The notes under the pieces are model-generated. The model saw nothing but the letters and a program-made list of their open reading frames with translations, ran no database searches and was not told the DNA's origin. A stretch of DNA of 64,000 nt from the NCBI RefSeq assembly GCF_003026365.1, contig NZ_PYOM01000002.1, positions 62,001 to 126,000 on the forward strand. The letters run 5' to 3'. The number at the start of each line of letters is the position of its first letter. The stretch's first letter is position 1. Below are positions 36,261 to 45,657 of this stretch, piece after piece. The translations under genes were made by a program, and so were the position numbers. This stretch comes from Photobacterium angustum. GTDB lineage: Bacteria > Pseudomonadota > Gammaproteobacteria > Enterobacterales > Vibrionaceae.

Positions 36261-37145
36261 ATGAGAACTAATCAAATTGAGATGTATTTGTATGCAATTA
36301 AGACAGGGTCTATTGCAGAAGCTGCACGAAAATTAGGAAAAAGTCGTACTACCGTCAGTGCCGCTTTAAGTGCGCTGGAAGATGAGCTCGGTATTGCGCT
36401 TTTAAATCGTACAGGAAACCAAATTATTCCCACTGGTATCGGTGATGCGATTGCTAATGATTTCGAAAGAATGTTACTCATTGCCCGTGATATTGAAACC
36501 CGATGTGATCAGCATTTAGCTGGTGTTGAATCCAGTATTCGTATCGCACGTGATGACTCAATACCAGAATCTGCATGGCGTAAACTACTGCGCGATATTC
36601 GAAAACAATTCCCGCAAACCAGTGTTTCTATTTATAGCGCTCCGCCACAAGAGCTAGAAGAAATGGTGACCCAAAATCTTGTTGATGTCGCCTATGGGTT
36701 GTTACCTGAATCTCATCAACTTTCACGCGTAAATCAAATTGATTTAGGCCAAATTCGCATGATGTCAGTTGCTCATAAAGATCACCCCCTTAGTCAACTA
36801 CGTAAGGTGACAGCAGCCGATCTTGAGCGTTTTACTGAAATTGCCGTTGCGTATATCGACGAAGAAAACCTGAAAATTGTTACGCCTAAGGCTGGAAAAT
36901 ACATTGCATTATCGTTTTACGAGCACCTTCGTGATGCGGTATTAGATCAAACTGGTTGGTCTTATTTACCTGCAATTTTAATTAATCATTACTTGCGCGA
37001 CGGCACACTTAAAGTCATCAAGTATAACCGAGCGATGAACTGGCAAGCCTATGGTGAGGTAGTAGAAAGTGAATCACGCAGAACACCTGTCATTAAATGG
37101 CTTTCAGAGCAAATAGAAGCTTACTTATTTGATGAAAGTGATTAG
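36261..37145 (+). CDS. LysR-family regulator, divergent from the CDF-like gene
   Basis: 294 residues. The helix-turn-helix (IAEAARKLGKSRTTVSAALS) and the following ALEDELGIALLNRTGN are typical. The effector domain begins around residue 90 (SSIRIARDDSIP). The divergent arrangement suggests that it regulates the CDF-like transporter. Ligand unknown. About 100 bases separate it from the phosphoesterase gene downstream, with no obvious terminator between them, so read-through is possible. Confidence 0.86.
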   Translation: MRTNQIEMYLYAIKTGSIAEAARKLGKSRTTVSAALSALEDELGIALLNRTGNQIIPTGIGDAIANDFERMLLIARDIETRCDQHLAGVESSIRIARDDSIPESAWRKLLRDIRKQFPQTSVSIYSAPPQELEEMVTQNLVDVAYGLLPESHQLSRVNQIDLGQIRMMSVAHKDHPLSQLRKVTAADLERFTEIAVAYIDEENLKIVTPKAGKYIALSFYEHLRDAVLDQTGWSYLPAILINHYLRDGTLKVIKYNRAMNWQAYGEVVESESRRTPVIKWLSEQIEAYLFDESD

Positions 37146-37246
37146 AAGCATAAAAAAGCAACATTAGAAGTTAATCAAATAGCCACTGAAAAGTCATAAA
37201 ACCGCGATAGCGTAAAAATTCATCCTAAACAGAGTGTTTAAGAATC

Positions 37247-38062
37247 ATGAATATCAATACCTATCGCACCTTATGGCTATCTGATCTCCATTTAGGTAAC
37301 CGTGATTGTAAAATTGATTACCTCCTCAACTTTTTTGAACATAACCAAGCTGAAACCATTATTTTAGTTGGTGATATTATCGATTTATGGTCTCAAAAAA
37401 ATCGCTCTTATTGGCCTCAAAGTCATCATGCATTACTAAACCTTTTAATCGATAAAGCACACCACGGTTGTAAGATCATCTATATTCCAGGCAATCACGA
37501 TGAAAAAATCCGTGACTTTCTTCACTACGATTTTGGTCATATACAACTAGAACGCCAATACATTCATACCACTGCGACTGGAAAAAAAATACTGGCGCTA
37601 CACGGTGATGAATTTGATGATTTAGTTACCATTAATCGCTTTCATAGTTATTTAGGTGATAAAGGCTATGACTTCCTACTCTTTCTCAATCGTTGGCTAC
37701 ACCATATTCGCCGCAAGTTAAATAAACCTTATTGGTCCTTAGCTACATACTTAAAGCAACGAGTCGATAAGGCACATCAGGCTATTGCTCGTTTTCGTCA
37801 AGCTGCTATTGATAATGCTAAAGATCGTCAGGTTGATGGGATTATATGTGGCCACATCCACCAACCAGACCTTCAATATTGTGACGACATTATGTATGCC
37901 AATTGCGGTGACTGGGTCGAAAATTGTACCCTTTTAACTGAAACCCATGATGGTGCAATTCAATTACGACACTGGACAGATACTCATTGTGAATTAATTG
38001 CAGATAGCCGTAGCTTATTTAATCAGAATAAAAAACAGTTACATAAAAAAAATGTCGCATAA
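37247..38062 (+). CDS. LpxH-like metallophosphoesterase (UDP-2,3-diacylglucosamine hydrolase family)
   Basis: 271 residues. The five calcineurin-type metal motifs are present: DLHLGN, GDIIDLW, GNHDEKI, LHGDEFDD and GHIHQP. DLWSQKNRSYWP and the DDIMYANCGDWVENC segment are typical of the COG2908 paralogues that are longer than canonical LpxH. LpxH removes UMP from UDP-diacylglucosamine in lipid A synthesis at the inner membrane. Because the sequence is of the longer paralogue type, the genuine lpxH may be elsewhere and this enzyme may act on another substrate. Confidence 0.85.
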   Translation: MNINTYRTLWLSDLHLGNRDCKIDYLLNFFEHNQAETIILVGDIIDLWSQKNRSYWPQSHHALLNLLIDKAHHGCKIIYIPGNHDEKIRDFLHYDFGHIQLERQYIHTTATGKKILALHGDEFDDLVTINRFHSYLGDKGYDFLLFLNRWLHHIRRKLNKPYWSLATYLKQRVDKAHQAIARFRQAAIDNAKDRQVDGIICGHIHQPDLQYCDDIMYANCGDWVENCTLLTETHDGAIQLRHWTDTHCELIADSRSLFNQNKKQLHKKNVA

Positions 38063-38161
38063 TAACGAATTAATAATGAAATAATAAGATATTGATTTTT
38101 ATAAAAACACAAAGCGATTGCTAGATTTGTTGTACTTATAACGAGTCATTCACTTCTGTGA

Positions 38162-38199
38162 ATTTATCTTATTTAAGATAAATAATGATAATTTATCTT
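38162..38199. promoter_or_regulatory. Triple inverted half-site cluster upstream of aqpZ
   Basis: The nonamer ATTTATCTT occurs at 38162-38170, inverted as AAGATAAAT at 38175-38183, and again direct at 38191-38199. The first two form a perfect 22-base palindrome. A partial Fur-like GATAAT hexamer pattern overlaps it. It lies 83-120 bases before the aqpZ start. The binding protein is unknown. Confidence 0.4.
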
Positions 38200-38281
38200 T
38201 AAATTATATGGACATAGCTAGATTGAACAGTGTTTTTAAACCATTATATGCGTCGTTTTTATAAAATATGGAAAAAGAAAT

Positions 38282-38974
38282 ATGATGAGAAAATTGGTTG
38301 CCGAGTTTATCGGTACATCCTGGTTAGTACTTGGTGGTTGTGGTAGTGCGGTACTAGCTGCTGCTTATCCTGATCTAGGTATTGGTTTCCTCGGTGTAGC
38401 ACTCGCATTCGGTTTGACTGTTGTAACTATGGCATACGCAATTGGTCATATTTCTGGCTGCCATTTAAATCCAGCAGTAACTGTTGGTCTATGGGCGGGT
38501 AATCGCTTCCCTACTGGTGAAGTTATCCCTTATATTATTTCTCAAGTACTTGGTGGTATCGCTGGTGCTGCTGTCCTTTACGTTATTGCAAGTGGTCACG
38601 CTGGTTTCGATCTAGCCGGCGGTTTCGCATCTAACGGTTATGGTGAACACTCACCTGGTCACTACTCATTATTATCTTCTTTCGTTACTGAAGTAGTAAT
38701 GACATTTATGTTCCTATTTGTGATTCTAGGGGCGACCCACAAACTAGCATCTCCACAAATGGCTGGTTTAGCTATTGGTCTTGCGCTAACACTTATTCAC
38801 CTTATTAGTATTCCTGTAACGAACACATCGGTTAACCCTGCACGTAGTACAGGTCCTGCTTTGTTTGTTGGCGACTGGGCAACATCTCAACTTTGGATGT
38901 TCTGGGTTGCGCCTCTTATTGGTGCTGTACTAGCAGGCCTTGTTTACCGTTGGTTAGCGCCAAATAACGATTAA
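38282..38974 (+). CDS. aqpZ: Aquaporin Z
   Basis: 230 residues with six membrane helices and two half-helices carrying the NPA boxes: [11 protein letters not shown] and [13 protein letters not shown]. The selectivity-filter Arg follows the second NPA, and the overall sequence ([20 protein letters not shown]) is AqpZ, not GlpF. It allows fast water flow across the inner membrane. GGAAAAAG precedes the ATG. Monocistronic with a strong shared terminator. An unusual triple half-site lies upstream. Confidence 0.96.
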   Translation: MMRKLVAEFIGTSWLVLGGCGSAVLAAAYPDLGIGFLGVALAFGLTVVTMAYAIGHISGCHLNPAVTVGLWAGNRFPTGEVIPYIISQVLGGIAGAAVLYVIASGHAGFDLAGGFASNGYGEHSPGHYSLLSSFVTEVVMTFMFLFVILGATHKLASPQMAGLAIGLALTLIHLISIPVTNTSVNPARSTGPALFVGDWATSQLWMFWVAPLIGAVLAGLVYRWLAPNND

Positions 38975-39039
38975 TAATACCGTTATTATCTACATTCAGA
39001 TGTCTCTTTATATCAACTAATAATGAGTTGAATAAAGAC

Positions 39040-39068
39040 AAAAAAAGCGAGCTTAGCTCGCTTTTTTA
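39040..39068. terminator. Bidirectional terminator between aqpZ and ydiJ
   Basis: AAAAAAGCGAGC / GCTCGCTTTTTT stem with a 3-base loop; six T on either strand. Confidence 0.93.
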
Positions 39069-39091
39069 TTATCTAGACAAACTTAAGTTAA

Positions 39092-42000
39092 CTAAGCATT
39101 TTGTACTGCTTGTAATAAAGCCTGTACCGGATGCTTAAATTTAAGTTGCTCAAAGCGCTTCACTTGGCTTCGACAAGAGTATCCAGTAGCCAGACAACGT
39201 GCAGGGTCTAATTTATCGATATTCGGTTTCCAGCTTAGGTTATACACCCCTTTAGAGGTCTCTAACTTATCTTTTTCATGACCGAATGTTCCAGCCATAC
39301 CACAGCAACCAACCGCAACAGATTGAAGCGCTATACCAAAGTGATTGAAGATCTCTCCCCACTGCTTTTCTGCATTTGGTAGCTTGGTTTTTTCAGTACA
39401 ATGAGCAAATAAATACCAAGGTTGTTCATCTGTCGCTTGATATTGCTTTAACTCTGGCAGTAATGGTAATAACCACTCATGTGCGGTTAACACTTCAAAG
39501 TTACCACGGGTTTCTTTTAATACTTCAGCGTATTCATCGCGGTAACAAAGTACAAGCGCAGGATCGACGCCCACCATTGGAATATTGAGCACGGCTAATT
39601 GATTCAAGAAATCAGCGGTGTTACGAGCGGTTTTCGCAAACTGACGCAAGAAACCTTTTACATGCTGCGCTTTACCATTTGGTTTAAATGGCACCAAAAT
39701 TGGCTTTTTACCCAGTTTTTCAGTCAAAATAATGAAATCTTTTACCACTTCGGCATCATAGAAGCTGGTAAACGGATCTTGAACAATCAGTACATAATTC
39801 TGACGCTCTTGCTCTGATAGCGCTTGTAACCATTGCAGATCAAAACGCAGCGCATGGTGTCCATCAAGTTGCTCGGTTAATGTCGGCAATGACAATAACG
39901 GCATATCAACATACCCAATCGCTTTTTCAGTTAGCTTTTTCGACCACTCTGGACGTGTTAAGGCATTCATCACCCCAGGTGCTTTAGCCATTAACGGTAA
40001 ATAGTTTTCAACATACGCGACTAAATAATCTTTCGCTGGGCGTTGATAGCGGCTGTAATAAATATTCATAAAGCGAGAGCGGAAGCTTGGAACATCCACT
40101 TTGATTGGACATTGGCTTGCGCAGGCTTTACATGCCAAACAGCCATTCATCGCTTCCATCACTTCATGGGAGTAATCATACTGCTTACGACGTTCCCCAT
40201 AAGTATTTTTTAGACGATCAATGATCTGTTTAATCGTCGGTGTCGTGGTCAATAACTTATGTTCTAACTCATCCGCATTAACGCCCTGCTCTGCTAATTG
40301 ACGTAGCCATTCGCGAACCAGTCCTGCTCGCCCTTTCGGAGAATGGCGACGATCTGCGGTGATCTTCATCGATGGACACATAGGTGAGCTTGTGTCGTAG
40401 TTAAAACACAAGCCATTACCATTACATTCCATCGCTTGTTTAAAACTATCTCGCGTTGTTACGGGGATCTGACGATCATAAAAACCACGTTTACGATCAT
40501 CAACCTTCACTAATTGATCATCGCTCTCTAATGGCGTACAAATTTTACCCGGGTTTAAACGGTTGTGTGGATCAAACGCAGATTTTATTCGACGTAATTC
40601 TGTGAATAACTCATCACCAAAGAAAGCCGGGCCATATTCAGAGCGGAAGCCTTTACCGTGCTCGCCCCACATCAATCCGCCATATTTTGCCACCAGCTCA
40701 ACAACTTGATCAGAGACTTCTTTCATCAAGCGCTCTTGCTCTGGATCGCACATATCAAGTGCCGGGCGAACGTGTAAAACACCCGCATCAACGTGACCAA
40801 ACATGCCATAATTTAATTGCTTTTCATCAAGTAACTGACGGAATTCAGCAATAAAATCAGCTAAGTTTTCAGGAGGTACACAGGTATCTTCAGCAAATGC
40901 GATAGGTTTTTGACTACCTTTTGCTGCACCCAATAAACCCACGGCTTTTTTACGCATAGTGTAAATTTTTTGGATGCTCGCCAACTCTTCACAAACTTGA
41001 TAGCCAATAATGCCTGCTTCATTTTCCGTTATCATGGCATCGAGTCGCTCACACAGTGCTTTTACTTGTTGTTGGTTCTCGGCAATATCGTTGCTTGCAT
41101 ACTCAACCATATTAATCCCAAGCATTTCTTTGCCAGGCACATCGGTTAATAAGTCACTAACAGTGTTCCAAACAATATCTTGTTTTGCGAGATTCAATAC
41201 TTTGGAATCGATGGTTTCTACCGATAGCGCTTTGGCTTCAACCATCATTGGCGCATTACGTAGCGCTGAATCAAAGCTATCGTATTTAATATTTACAAGC
41301 GTTCGTGATTTCGGGATCGGCGTAATATTCAGTTTCGCTTCTGCAATAAACGCAAGCGAACCTTCTGCACCACACAACAAACGACCAATATCAAATTGTG
41401 TTAGTTCATCGTCATAAACATTTTTTAAATCATAACCCGTTAAAAAGCGGTTAAGAGGGGGAAACTTATCGATAATTTGTTGGCGTTTTTCACGACATAT
41501 TTGTGCAGAGGTTTTAACCACTTTTGCAGCAAGGTCATCACCTGATATCGACTCTATTTGCGTCTCATCTAATGCTTCAGTTTTTAATACTGAGCCATCA
41601 ACAAGAACTGCCGTTAAGGACAATACATGATCAGACGTTTTTCCGTATTTTAACGACCCTTGACCCGAAGCATCAGTGTTGATCATGCCGCCCACGGTAG
41701 CGCGGTTACTAGTTGATAAATCAGGAGAGAAAAAATAGCCATGAGGACGTAACGCATCGTTAAGTTGATCTTTTACGACACCTGTTTGTACTCGAACCCA
41801 ACCTTGTTCAGGATTAACTTCCAGTACCTTATTCATATGGCGTGAAATATCGACAACTACACCAGGAGTCAATGATTGGCCATTGGTTCCCGTACCGCCC
41901 CCACGAGGAGAAAAGGTGATTTTTTGATAGTTTTTCTGTTGACCAATTTGACCAATTAACACCAGATCATCGATATCTTTAGGTAAGATAACGGCCTGAG

Positions 42001-42154
42001 GAATAACTTGATAGACGCTATTATCTGTCGCAACAGCGAGTCGACTCGCATAGGTTTTCTCTATCTCGCCTCGAAAACCTGCCGCGGATAAATCGTCAAG
42101 GAATGACAGCACCAGTTGCTCGATACTGTGCTGATGGGTTAATGCTGGTAACAT
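39092..42154 (-). CDS. ydiJ: YdiJ, FAD-linked and Fe-S-containing 2-hydroxyacid dehydrogenase
   Basis: 1020 residues, same length and order as E. coli YdiJ. The N-terminal FAD-binding domain has FSPRGGGTGTNGQSL and STSNRATVGGMINTDASGQG. A C-terminal oxidase domain (YGMFGHVDAGVLHVRPALD, GEHGKGFRSEYGP) precedes a ferredoxin-type region with Cys motifs (CLACKACASQCPI) and the CCG-type HdrB domain (VAVGCCGMAGTFGHE). E. coli YdiJ oxidises D-2-hydroxyglutarate; related enzymes act on D-lactate. Electrons probably pass to the quinone pool. AAGGAG stands 5 bases before the ATG. It is monocistronic. Confidence 0.94.
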   Translation of the reverse strand: MLPALTHQHSIEQLVLSFLDDLSAAGFRGEIEKTYASRLAVATDNSVYQVIPQAVILPKDIDDLVLIGQIGQQKNYQKITFSPRGGGTGTNGQSLTPGVVVDISRHMNKVLEVNPEQGWVRVQTGVVKDQLNDALRPHGYFFSPDLSTSNRATVGGMINTDASGQGSLKYGKTSDHVLSLTAVLVDGSVLKTEALDETQIESISGDDLAAKVVKTSAQICREKRQQIIDKFPPLNRFLTGYDLKNVYDDELTQFDIGRLLCGAEGSLAFIAEAKLNITPIPKSRTLVNIKYDSFDSALRNAPMMVEAKALSVETIDSKVLNLAKQDIVWNTVSDLLTDVPGKEMLGINMVEYASNDIAENQQQVKALCERLDAMITENEAGIIGYQVCEELASIQKIYTMRKKAVGLLGAAKGSQKPIAFAEDTCVPPENLADFIAEFRQLLDEKQLNYGMFGHVDAGVLHVRPALDMCDPEQERLMKEVSDQVVELVAKYGGLMWGEHGKGFRSEYGPAFFGDELFTELRRIKSAFDPHNRLNPGKICTPLESDDQLVKVDDRKRGFYDRQIPVTTRDSFKQAMECNGNGLCFNYDTSSPMCPSMKITADRRHSPKGRAGLVREWLRQLAEQGVNADELEHKLLTTTPTIKQIIDRLKNTYGERRKQYDYSHEVMEAMNGCLACKACASQCPIKVDVPSFRSRFMNIYYSRYQRPAKDYLVAYVENYLPLMAKAPGVMNALTRPEWSKKLTEKAIGYVDMPLLSLPTLTEQLDGHHALRFDLQWLQALSEQERQNYVLIVQDPFTSFYDAEVVKDFIILTEKLGKKPILVPFKPNGKAQHVKGFLRQFAKTARNTADFLNQLAVLNIPMVGVDPALVLCYRDEYAEVLKETRGNFEVLTAHEWLLPLLPELKQYQATDEQPWYLFAHCTEKTKLPNAEKQWGEIFNHFGIALQSVAVGCCGMAGTFGHEKDKLETSKGVYNLSWKPNIDKLDPARCLATGYSCRSQVKRFEQLKFKHPVQALLQAVQNA

Positions 42155-42368
42155 TGTGCTCCTTCTCCAGTGTACGCTATCACTTATAGCGGAGTCGTGT
42201 CCTACGACTACTGGCCTTCTCTCATTTAATATTTATAGCCTGATCGTTATAAATTCGATCATCGGCAAATCAATTTTAGATATTATTATCACTTTACTTT
42301 ACCTTACAACGCGATAGAACAAAACAAACAATCATTGCTTGTCACTGCCACTTCCACCTTGAAAGTAC

Positions 42369-43892
42369 TTATTTCAAACGGTAGCTATGCACTGTCATCA
42401 GTACGCACGACATAACCATGACGATAATAGTTAATGTTTTTATCAATAATATAGCGACTGTACTTATCACGAGCTCTACACATAATGAGCTCAAAAATCC
42501 AATCGCCAATACAGAGCCTAGTAGCACTACTGCTAATTTTATTTTTTGAGGGTAAGTAATTGTTTGTCGTGATCGGCCTCTATCAATAAAGACCGCGGTA
42601 CTCATTGCAAGCGTACAGGCCAATAAATACACTTGCTGAGGAACTTGAAAATAACTCACACCAAGAGCGATTATCACGCTAAGCAGTGCCCAAAACCGCC
42701 AATTACGAACGAGCTGATAGGCTAAGCCTGAACGTTGCCACCAAATAAGCAAGACTAAAAGCACTATCCCAACCCCCAAGCCAAGTAACGTATCTGAGAT
42801 AAAATGCACACCGAGCCAAACCCTTGCGATAGCTTGTAAACTAATCGCTATAATCAACAGCGGCAGTGTCTTTAAGCGAAACGCTATTAGGTTTGAAGTA
42901 AAGTGAGGTCGATAGCGATGAATCAGCAACGGTAAATTGTACCAAAGTAGTCCCCATAGTACCGTTGCCATTAGTGTATGGCCGCTCGGCAAACCAAAAC
43001 CACTGGCTGCTGTTTGTTGTAACTCGGGCCAAATATAAAATGGGCGGGGTGATGCTAATGCTAATTTCATTACCGAAGCAATAAAAGTGACAGACACGAG
43101 CACACTTGATAAATACAACATTGCTGTGACACCAAAGCCGACGGTAACAATGAGCAATAACAAACCAATAAACAACTTTTCACCGGGTAAGTTAAACACA
43201 GATATCACTCGTTGAAAAAGTGATTGGTAACTGTTGGGTAGCAATTTGATTTCTTGTTGAAACGATTTAATCTGTATCAACTCCCATTGATGTGACCTAC
43301 TCACCGCATGATAATCTGCAGTATTAGTAGTAATTTCACTATTGGGCACTTGTGATAATAAGTGTTGGATCAGTGGAACATCATTAGGATAGCGATAATC
43401 TTTTGACGTTATGTTTTCAGCTGACAGTAAATATGCACGCTTCACCTCTTTCGTAAAATGCTTCGCTTGCCAAGTACTAATTAGCAAATCATCATTTTCT
43501 GTCTCTGTTAACGGTTGGGTATAAGACAAGATCACTGTTGTTGGAATGGGTTGTTTCGCTACGCACGCAAACAACGTCGTATTACCTCGCAATTTTAGCA
43601 ATTTCACCGCATCAACATGAATACCAGTTTCTTCATAGACTTCACGTACAGCCGCTTGCTCAGGAGAATCTTCAGGAGCAATTCGCCCGCCAGGTAAGGC
43701 TAATTTATTTGATATTTCTTCTTTTATAACGACGACTTTATCACCGTGACGGATCAAACATGCTGAGCCAACCAACGGAATTGCCTGAGCAGGTAAAGTA
43801 AAAAAGATAATAAAAAATAGCGTGAAGATAGCCCTATAAGACTTTATACCGAAAAATGAAGGCGTACATATACTTACCATGGAAAATAGCAT
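42369..43892 (-). CDS. Secreted NUDIX hydrolase fused to PAP2-type lipid phosphatase
   Basis: 507 residues. An N-terminal hydrophobic segment (about 20-37, ending LPAQA) looks like a signal peptide or anchor. A NUDIX domain follows (about 38-170) with the box GRIAPEDSPEQAAVREVYEE: Arg83, Glu84, Glu87 and Glu88 are present, while the first box Glu position is Asp75. Then come about six membrane helices of a PAP2 phosphatase with all three motifs: KLALASPRP, PSGH and ARVWLGVHFISD. The NUDIX domain would therefore face the periplasm. PAP2 enzymes dephosphorylate lipid phosphates such as undecaprenyl pyrophosphate or phosphatidylglycerol phosphate. The combined reaction is not known to me. Monocistronic; the exact ATG (43892 or 43880) is uncertain. 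Confidence 0.88.
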   Translation of the reverse strand: MLFSMVSICTPSFFGIKSYRAIFTLFFIIFFTLPAQAIPLVGSACLIRHGDKVVVIKEEISNKLALPGGRIAPEDSPEQAAVREVYEETGIHVDAVKLLKLRGNTTLFACVAKQPIPTTVILSYTQPLTETENDDLLISTWQAKHFTKEVKRAYLLSAENITSKDYRYPNDVPLIQHLLSQVPNSEITTNTADYHAVSRSHQWELIQIKSFQQEIKLLPNSYQSLFQRVISVFNLPGEKLFIGLLLLIVTVGFGVTAMLYLSSVLVSVTFIASVMKLALASPRPFYIWPELQQTAASGFGLPSGHTLMATVLWGLLWYNLPLLIHRYRPHFTSNLIAFRLKTLPLLIIAISLQAIARVWLGVHFISDTLLGLGVGIVLLVLLIWWQRSGLAYQLVRNWRFWALLSVIIALGVSYFQVPQQVYLLACTLAMSTAVFIDRGRSRQTITYPQKIKLAVVLLGSVLAIGFLSSLCVELVISTVAILLIKTLTIIVMVMSCVLMTVHSYRLK

Positions 43893-43971
43893 CCAAGAAG
43901 AATAAAAAGAAAGCTGAGAAACACAGTGTAACTCAGCTCGCTAGACATAACGCAGAAAGAATCACAAAACG

Positions 43972-45420
43972 CTATAAGCCACCCATTAAGGTGTATTTCA
44001 TCTCAGTATATTCTTCTATACCTTGATGCGCTCCTTCTCGACCAATACCTGATTCTTTTACGCCACCAAATGGCGCGAGCTCAGTAGAAATTAACCCTTC
44101 ATTAACTCCAACCATGCCATATTCCAGTGCTTCACTAACACGAAAAGCGCGTGATAATGATTGAGTATAAACGTAAGCAGCAAGTCCTGAGTCAGTATTA
44201 TTAGCACGTGTAATAACATCTTGCTCATCCGTAAATTTAAACACTGCAGCTAACGGTCCAAAGGTTTCTTCACTCGCCACTAACATATTATCAGTTACAT
44301 TACTGAGCACCGTAGGCTGAACAAAGCAGTTTGTTGAAGCCTCTCGTGTACCTGTAACAAGGTTAGCTCCTTTCATCATAGCGTCGTTAATATGTTTTTC
44401 GACTTTCTCAACCGCAGCTCGGTTAATCAACGGGCCAATAGTTACGCCATTATCAACACCGTTGCCAACCGTTAGTGCTGATACTTTTTCAGCTAGCTTT
44501 TCTACAAATTGCTGGTACACATCACTATGAACATAAATACGGTTAGTACACACGCATGTCTGACCAGCATTACGAAACTTAGAAACCATTACCCCATCAA
44601 TCGCGCGAGATAAATCAGCATCATCAAACACAATAAATGGCGCGTTACCACCTAATTCCAAAGATACTTTCTTAACCGTCGCTGCTGACTGTGCCATCAA
44701 AAGCTTACCGATTGCAGTAGAGCCTGTGAATGAAATTTTGCGAACTCGCTTATTACTCATAAGCTCTGCGCCAATTTTGACAGCATCTCCCGTAATAACA
44801 TTAAATAAGCCAGCAGGAATACCCGCCCGATGCGCGAGTTCTGCTAGAGCAAATACAGTATAAGGAGTATCAGGAGCTGGTTTTAATACAACGGAGCAAC
44901 CCGCAGCAAAAGCTGGACCACATTTACGTGTAATCATTGCTGCAGGAAAGTTCCATGGTGTTATGGCAGCAACCACACCAACAGGCTGGCGAGAGACTAA
45001 AATACGGGCGTCTTCTTTATGGCTTGGAATGATTTCGCCGTTTAGACGCTTAGCTTCTTCTGCGTACCATTCAACAAAACTCGCCGCATAGGAAATTTCT
45101 CCTTTCGCTTCAGCCAATGGCTTACCTTGCTCGGCAGTAAGAATATGAGCTAATTCATCACTATGTGAAACAATTAACTCATACCACTGACGTAAGATCA
45201 TCGAGCGGTGTTTCGCTGTTTTTTTTGACCACAATCGATACGCTTTATCTGCCGCATCAATCGCAATATTTGTTTCTTCTACACCCATAAGTGGAACATG
45301 ACCAATGACTTCATTTGTCGCCGGGTTAGTAATATTTACCGTTTTTCCAGAAAAGGCGTCACTCCATTGGCCATTAATAAATGCTTGCTGTTTAAACAAG
45401 CCACCAAAAGAAAAAGTCAT
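43972..45420 (-). CDS. gabD: NAD(P)-dependent succinate-semialdehyde dehydrogenase
   Basis: 482 residues, the typical GabD length. AITPWNFPAAMITRK binds NAD(P); VSLELGGNAPFIVFDDADL holds the catalytic Glu; FRNAGQTCVCTNR holds the catalytic Cys with the second Cys (CVC) typical of GabD; NEGLISTELAPFGGVKESG is near the C-terminus. It oxidises succinate semialdehyde to succinate, linking GABA breakdown to the TCA cycle. AGGAAACACG precedes the ATG. No gabT or gabP lies nearby; the next gene upstream (pirin) is divergent. Confidence 0.92.
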   Translation of the reverse strand: MTFSFGGLFKQQAFINGQWSDAFSGKTVNITNPATNEVIGHVPLMGVEETNIAIDAADKAYRLWSKKTAKHRSMILRQWYELIVSHSDELAHILTAEQGKPLAEAKGEISYAASFVEWYAEEAKRLNGEIIPSHKEDARILVSRQPVGVVAAITPWNFPAAMITRKCGPAFAAGCSVVLKPAPDTPYTVFALAELAHRAGIPAGLFNVITGDAVKIGAELMSNKRVRKISFTGSTAIGKLLMAQSAATVKKVSLELGGNAPFIVFDDADLSRAIDGVMVSKFRNAGQTCVCTNRIYVHSDVYQQFVEKLAEKVSALTVGNGVDNGVTIGPLINRAAVEKVEKHINDAMMKGANLVTGTREASTNCFVQPTVLSNVTDNMLVASEETFGPLAAVFKFTDEQDVITRANNTDSGLAAYVYTQSLSRAFRVSEALEYGMVGVNEGLISTELAPFGGVKESGIGREGAHQGIEEYTEMKYTLMGGL

Positions 45421-45657
45421 TCGTGTTTCCTATTATTTCGTAAATATTGAGTATCTATTTAATCTTGATATTGTAATACAAATAAGTATTAGGCGTTTAA
45501 TATTCAGCTATTATTTTATCAGTAACCAAATATTTATTGCTAATAATGCGGCAGACCATCGAGTAAACAACTAGGCTAAAGGAGAGTTAAATATTAATTT
45601 GTAATGGCAGATACATAGGCTTGTTTTCTAGCCTTACGAAAACAGGTAACAATAGCA

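Noticed and set aside
41010..41417. 135-codon open frame antisense to ydiJ
   Set aside because: The sense strand encodes a full-length, motif-perfect YdiJ; the antisense product is Ser-rich without features and is a codon-bias shadow.
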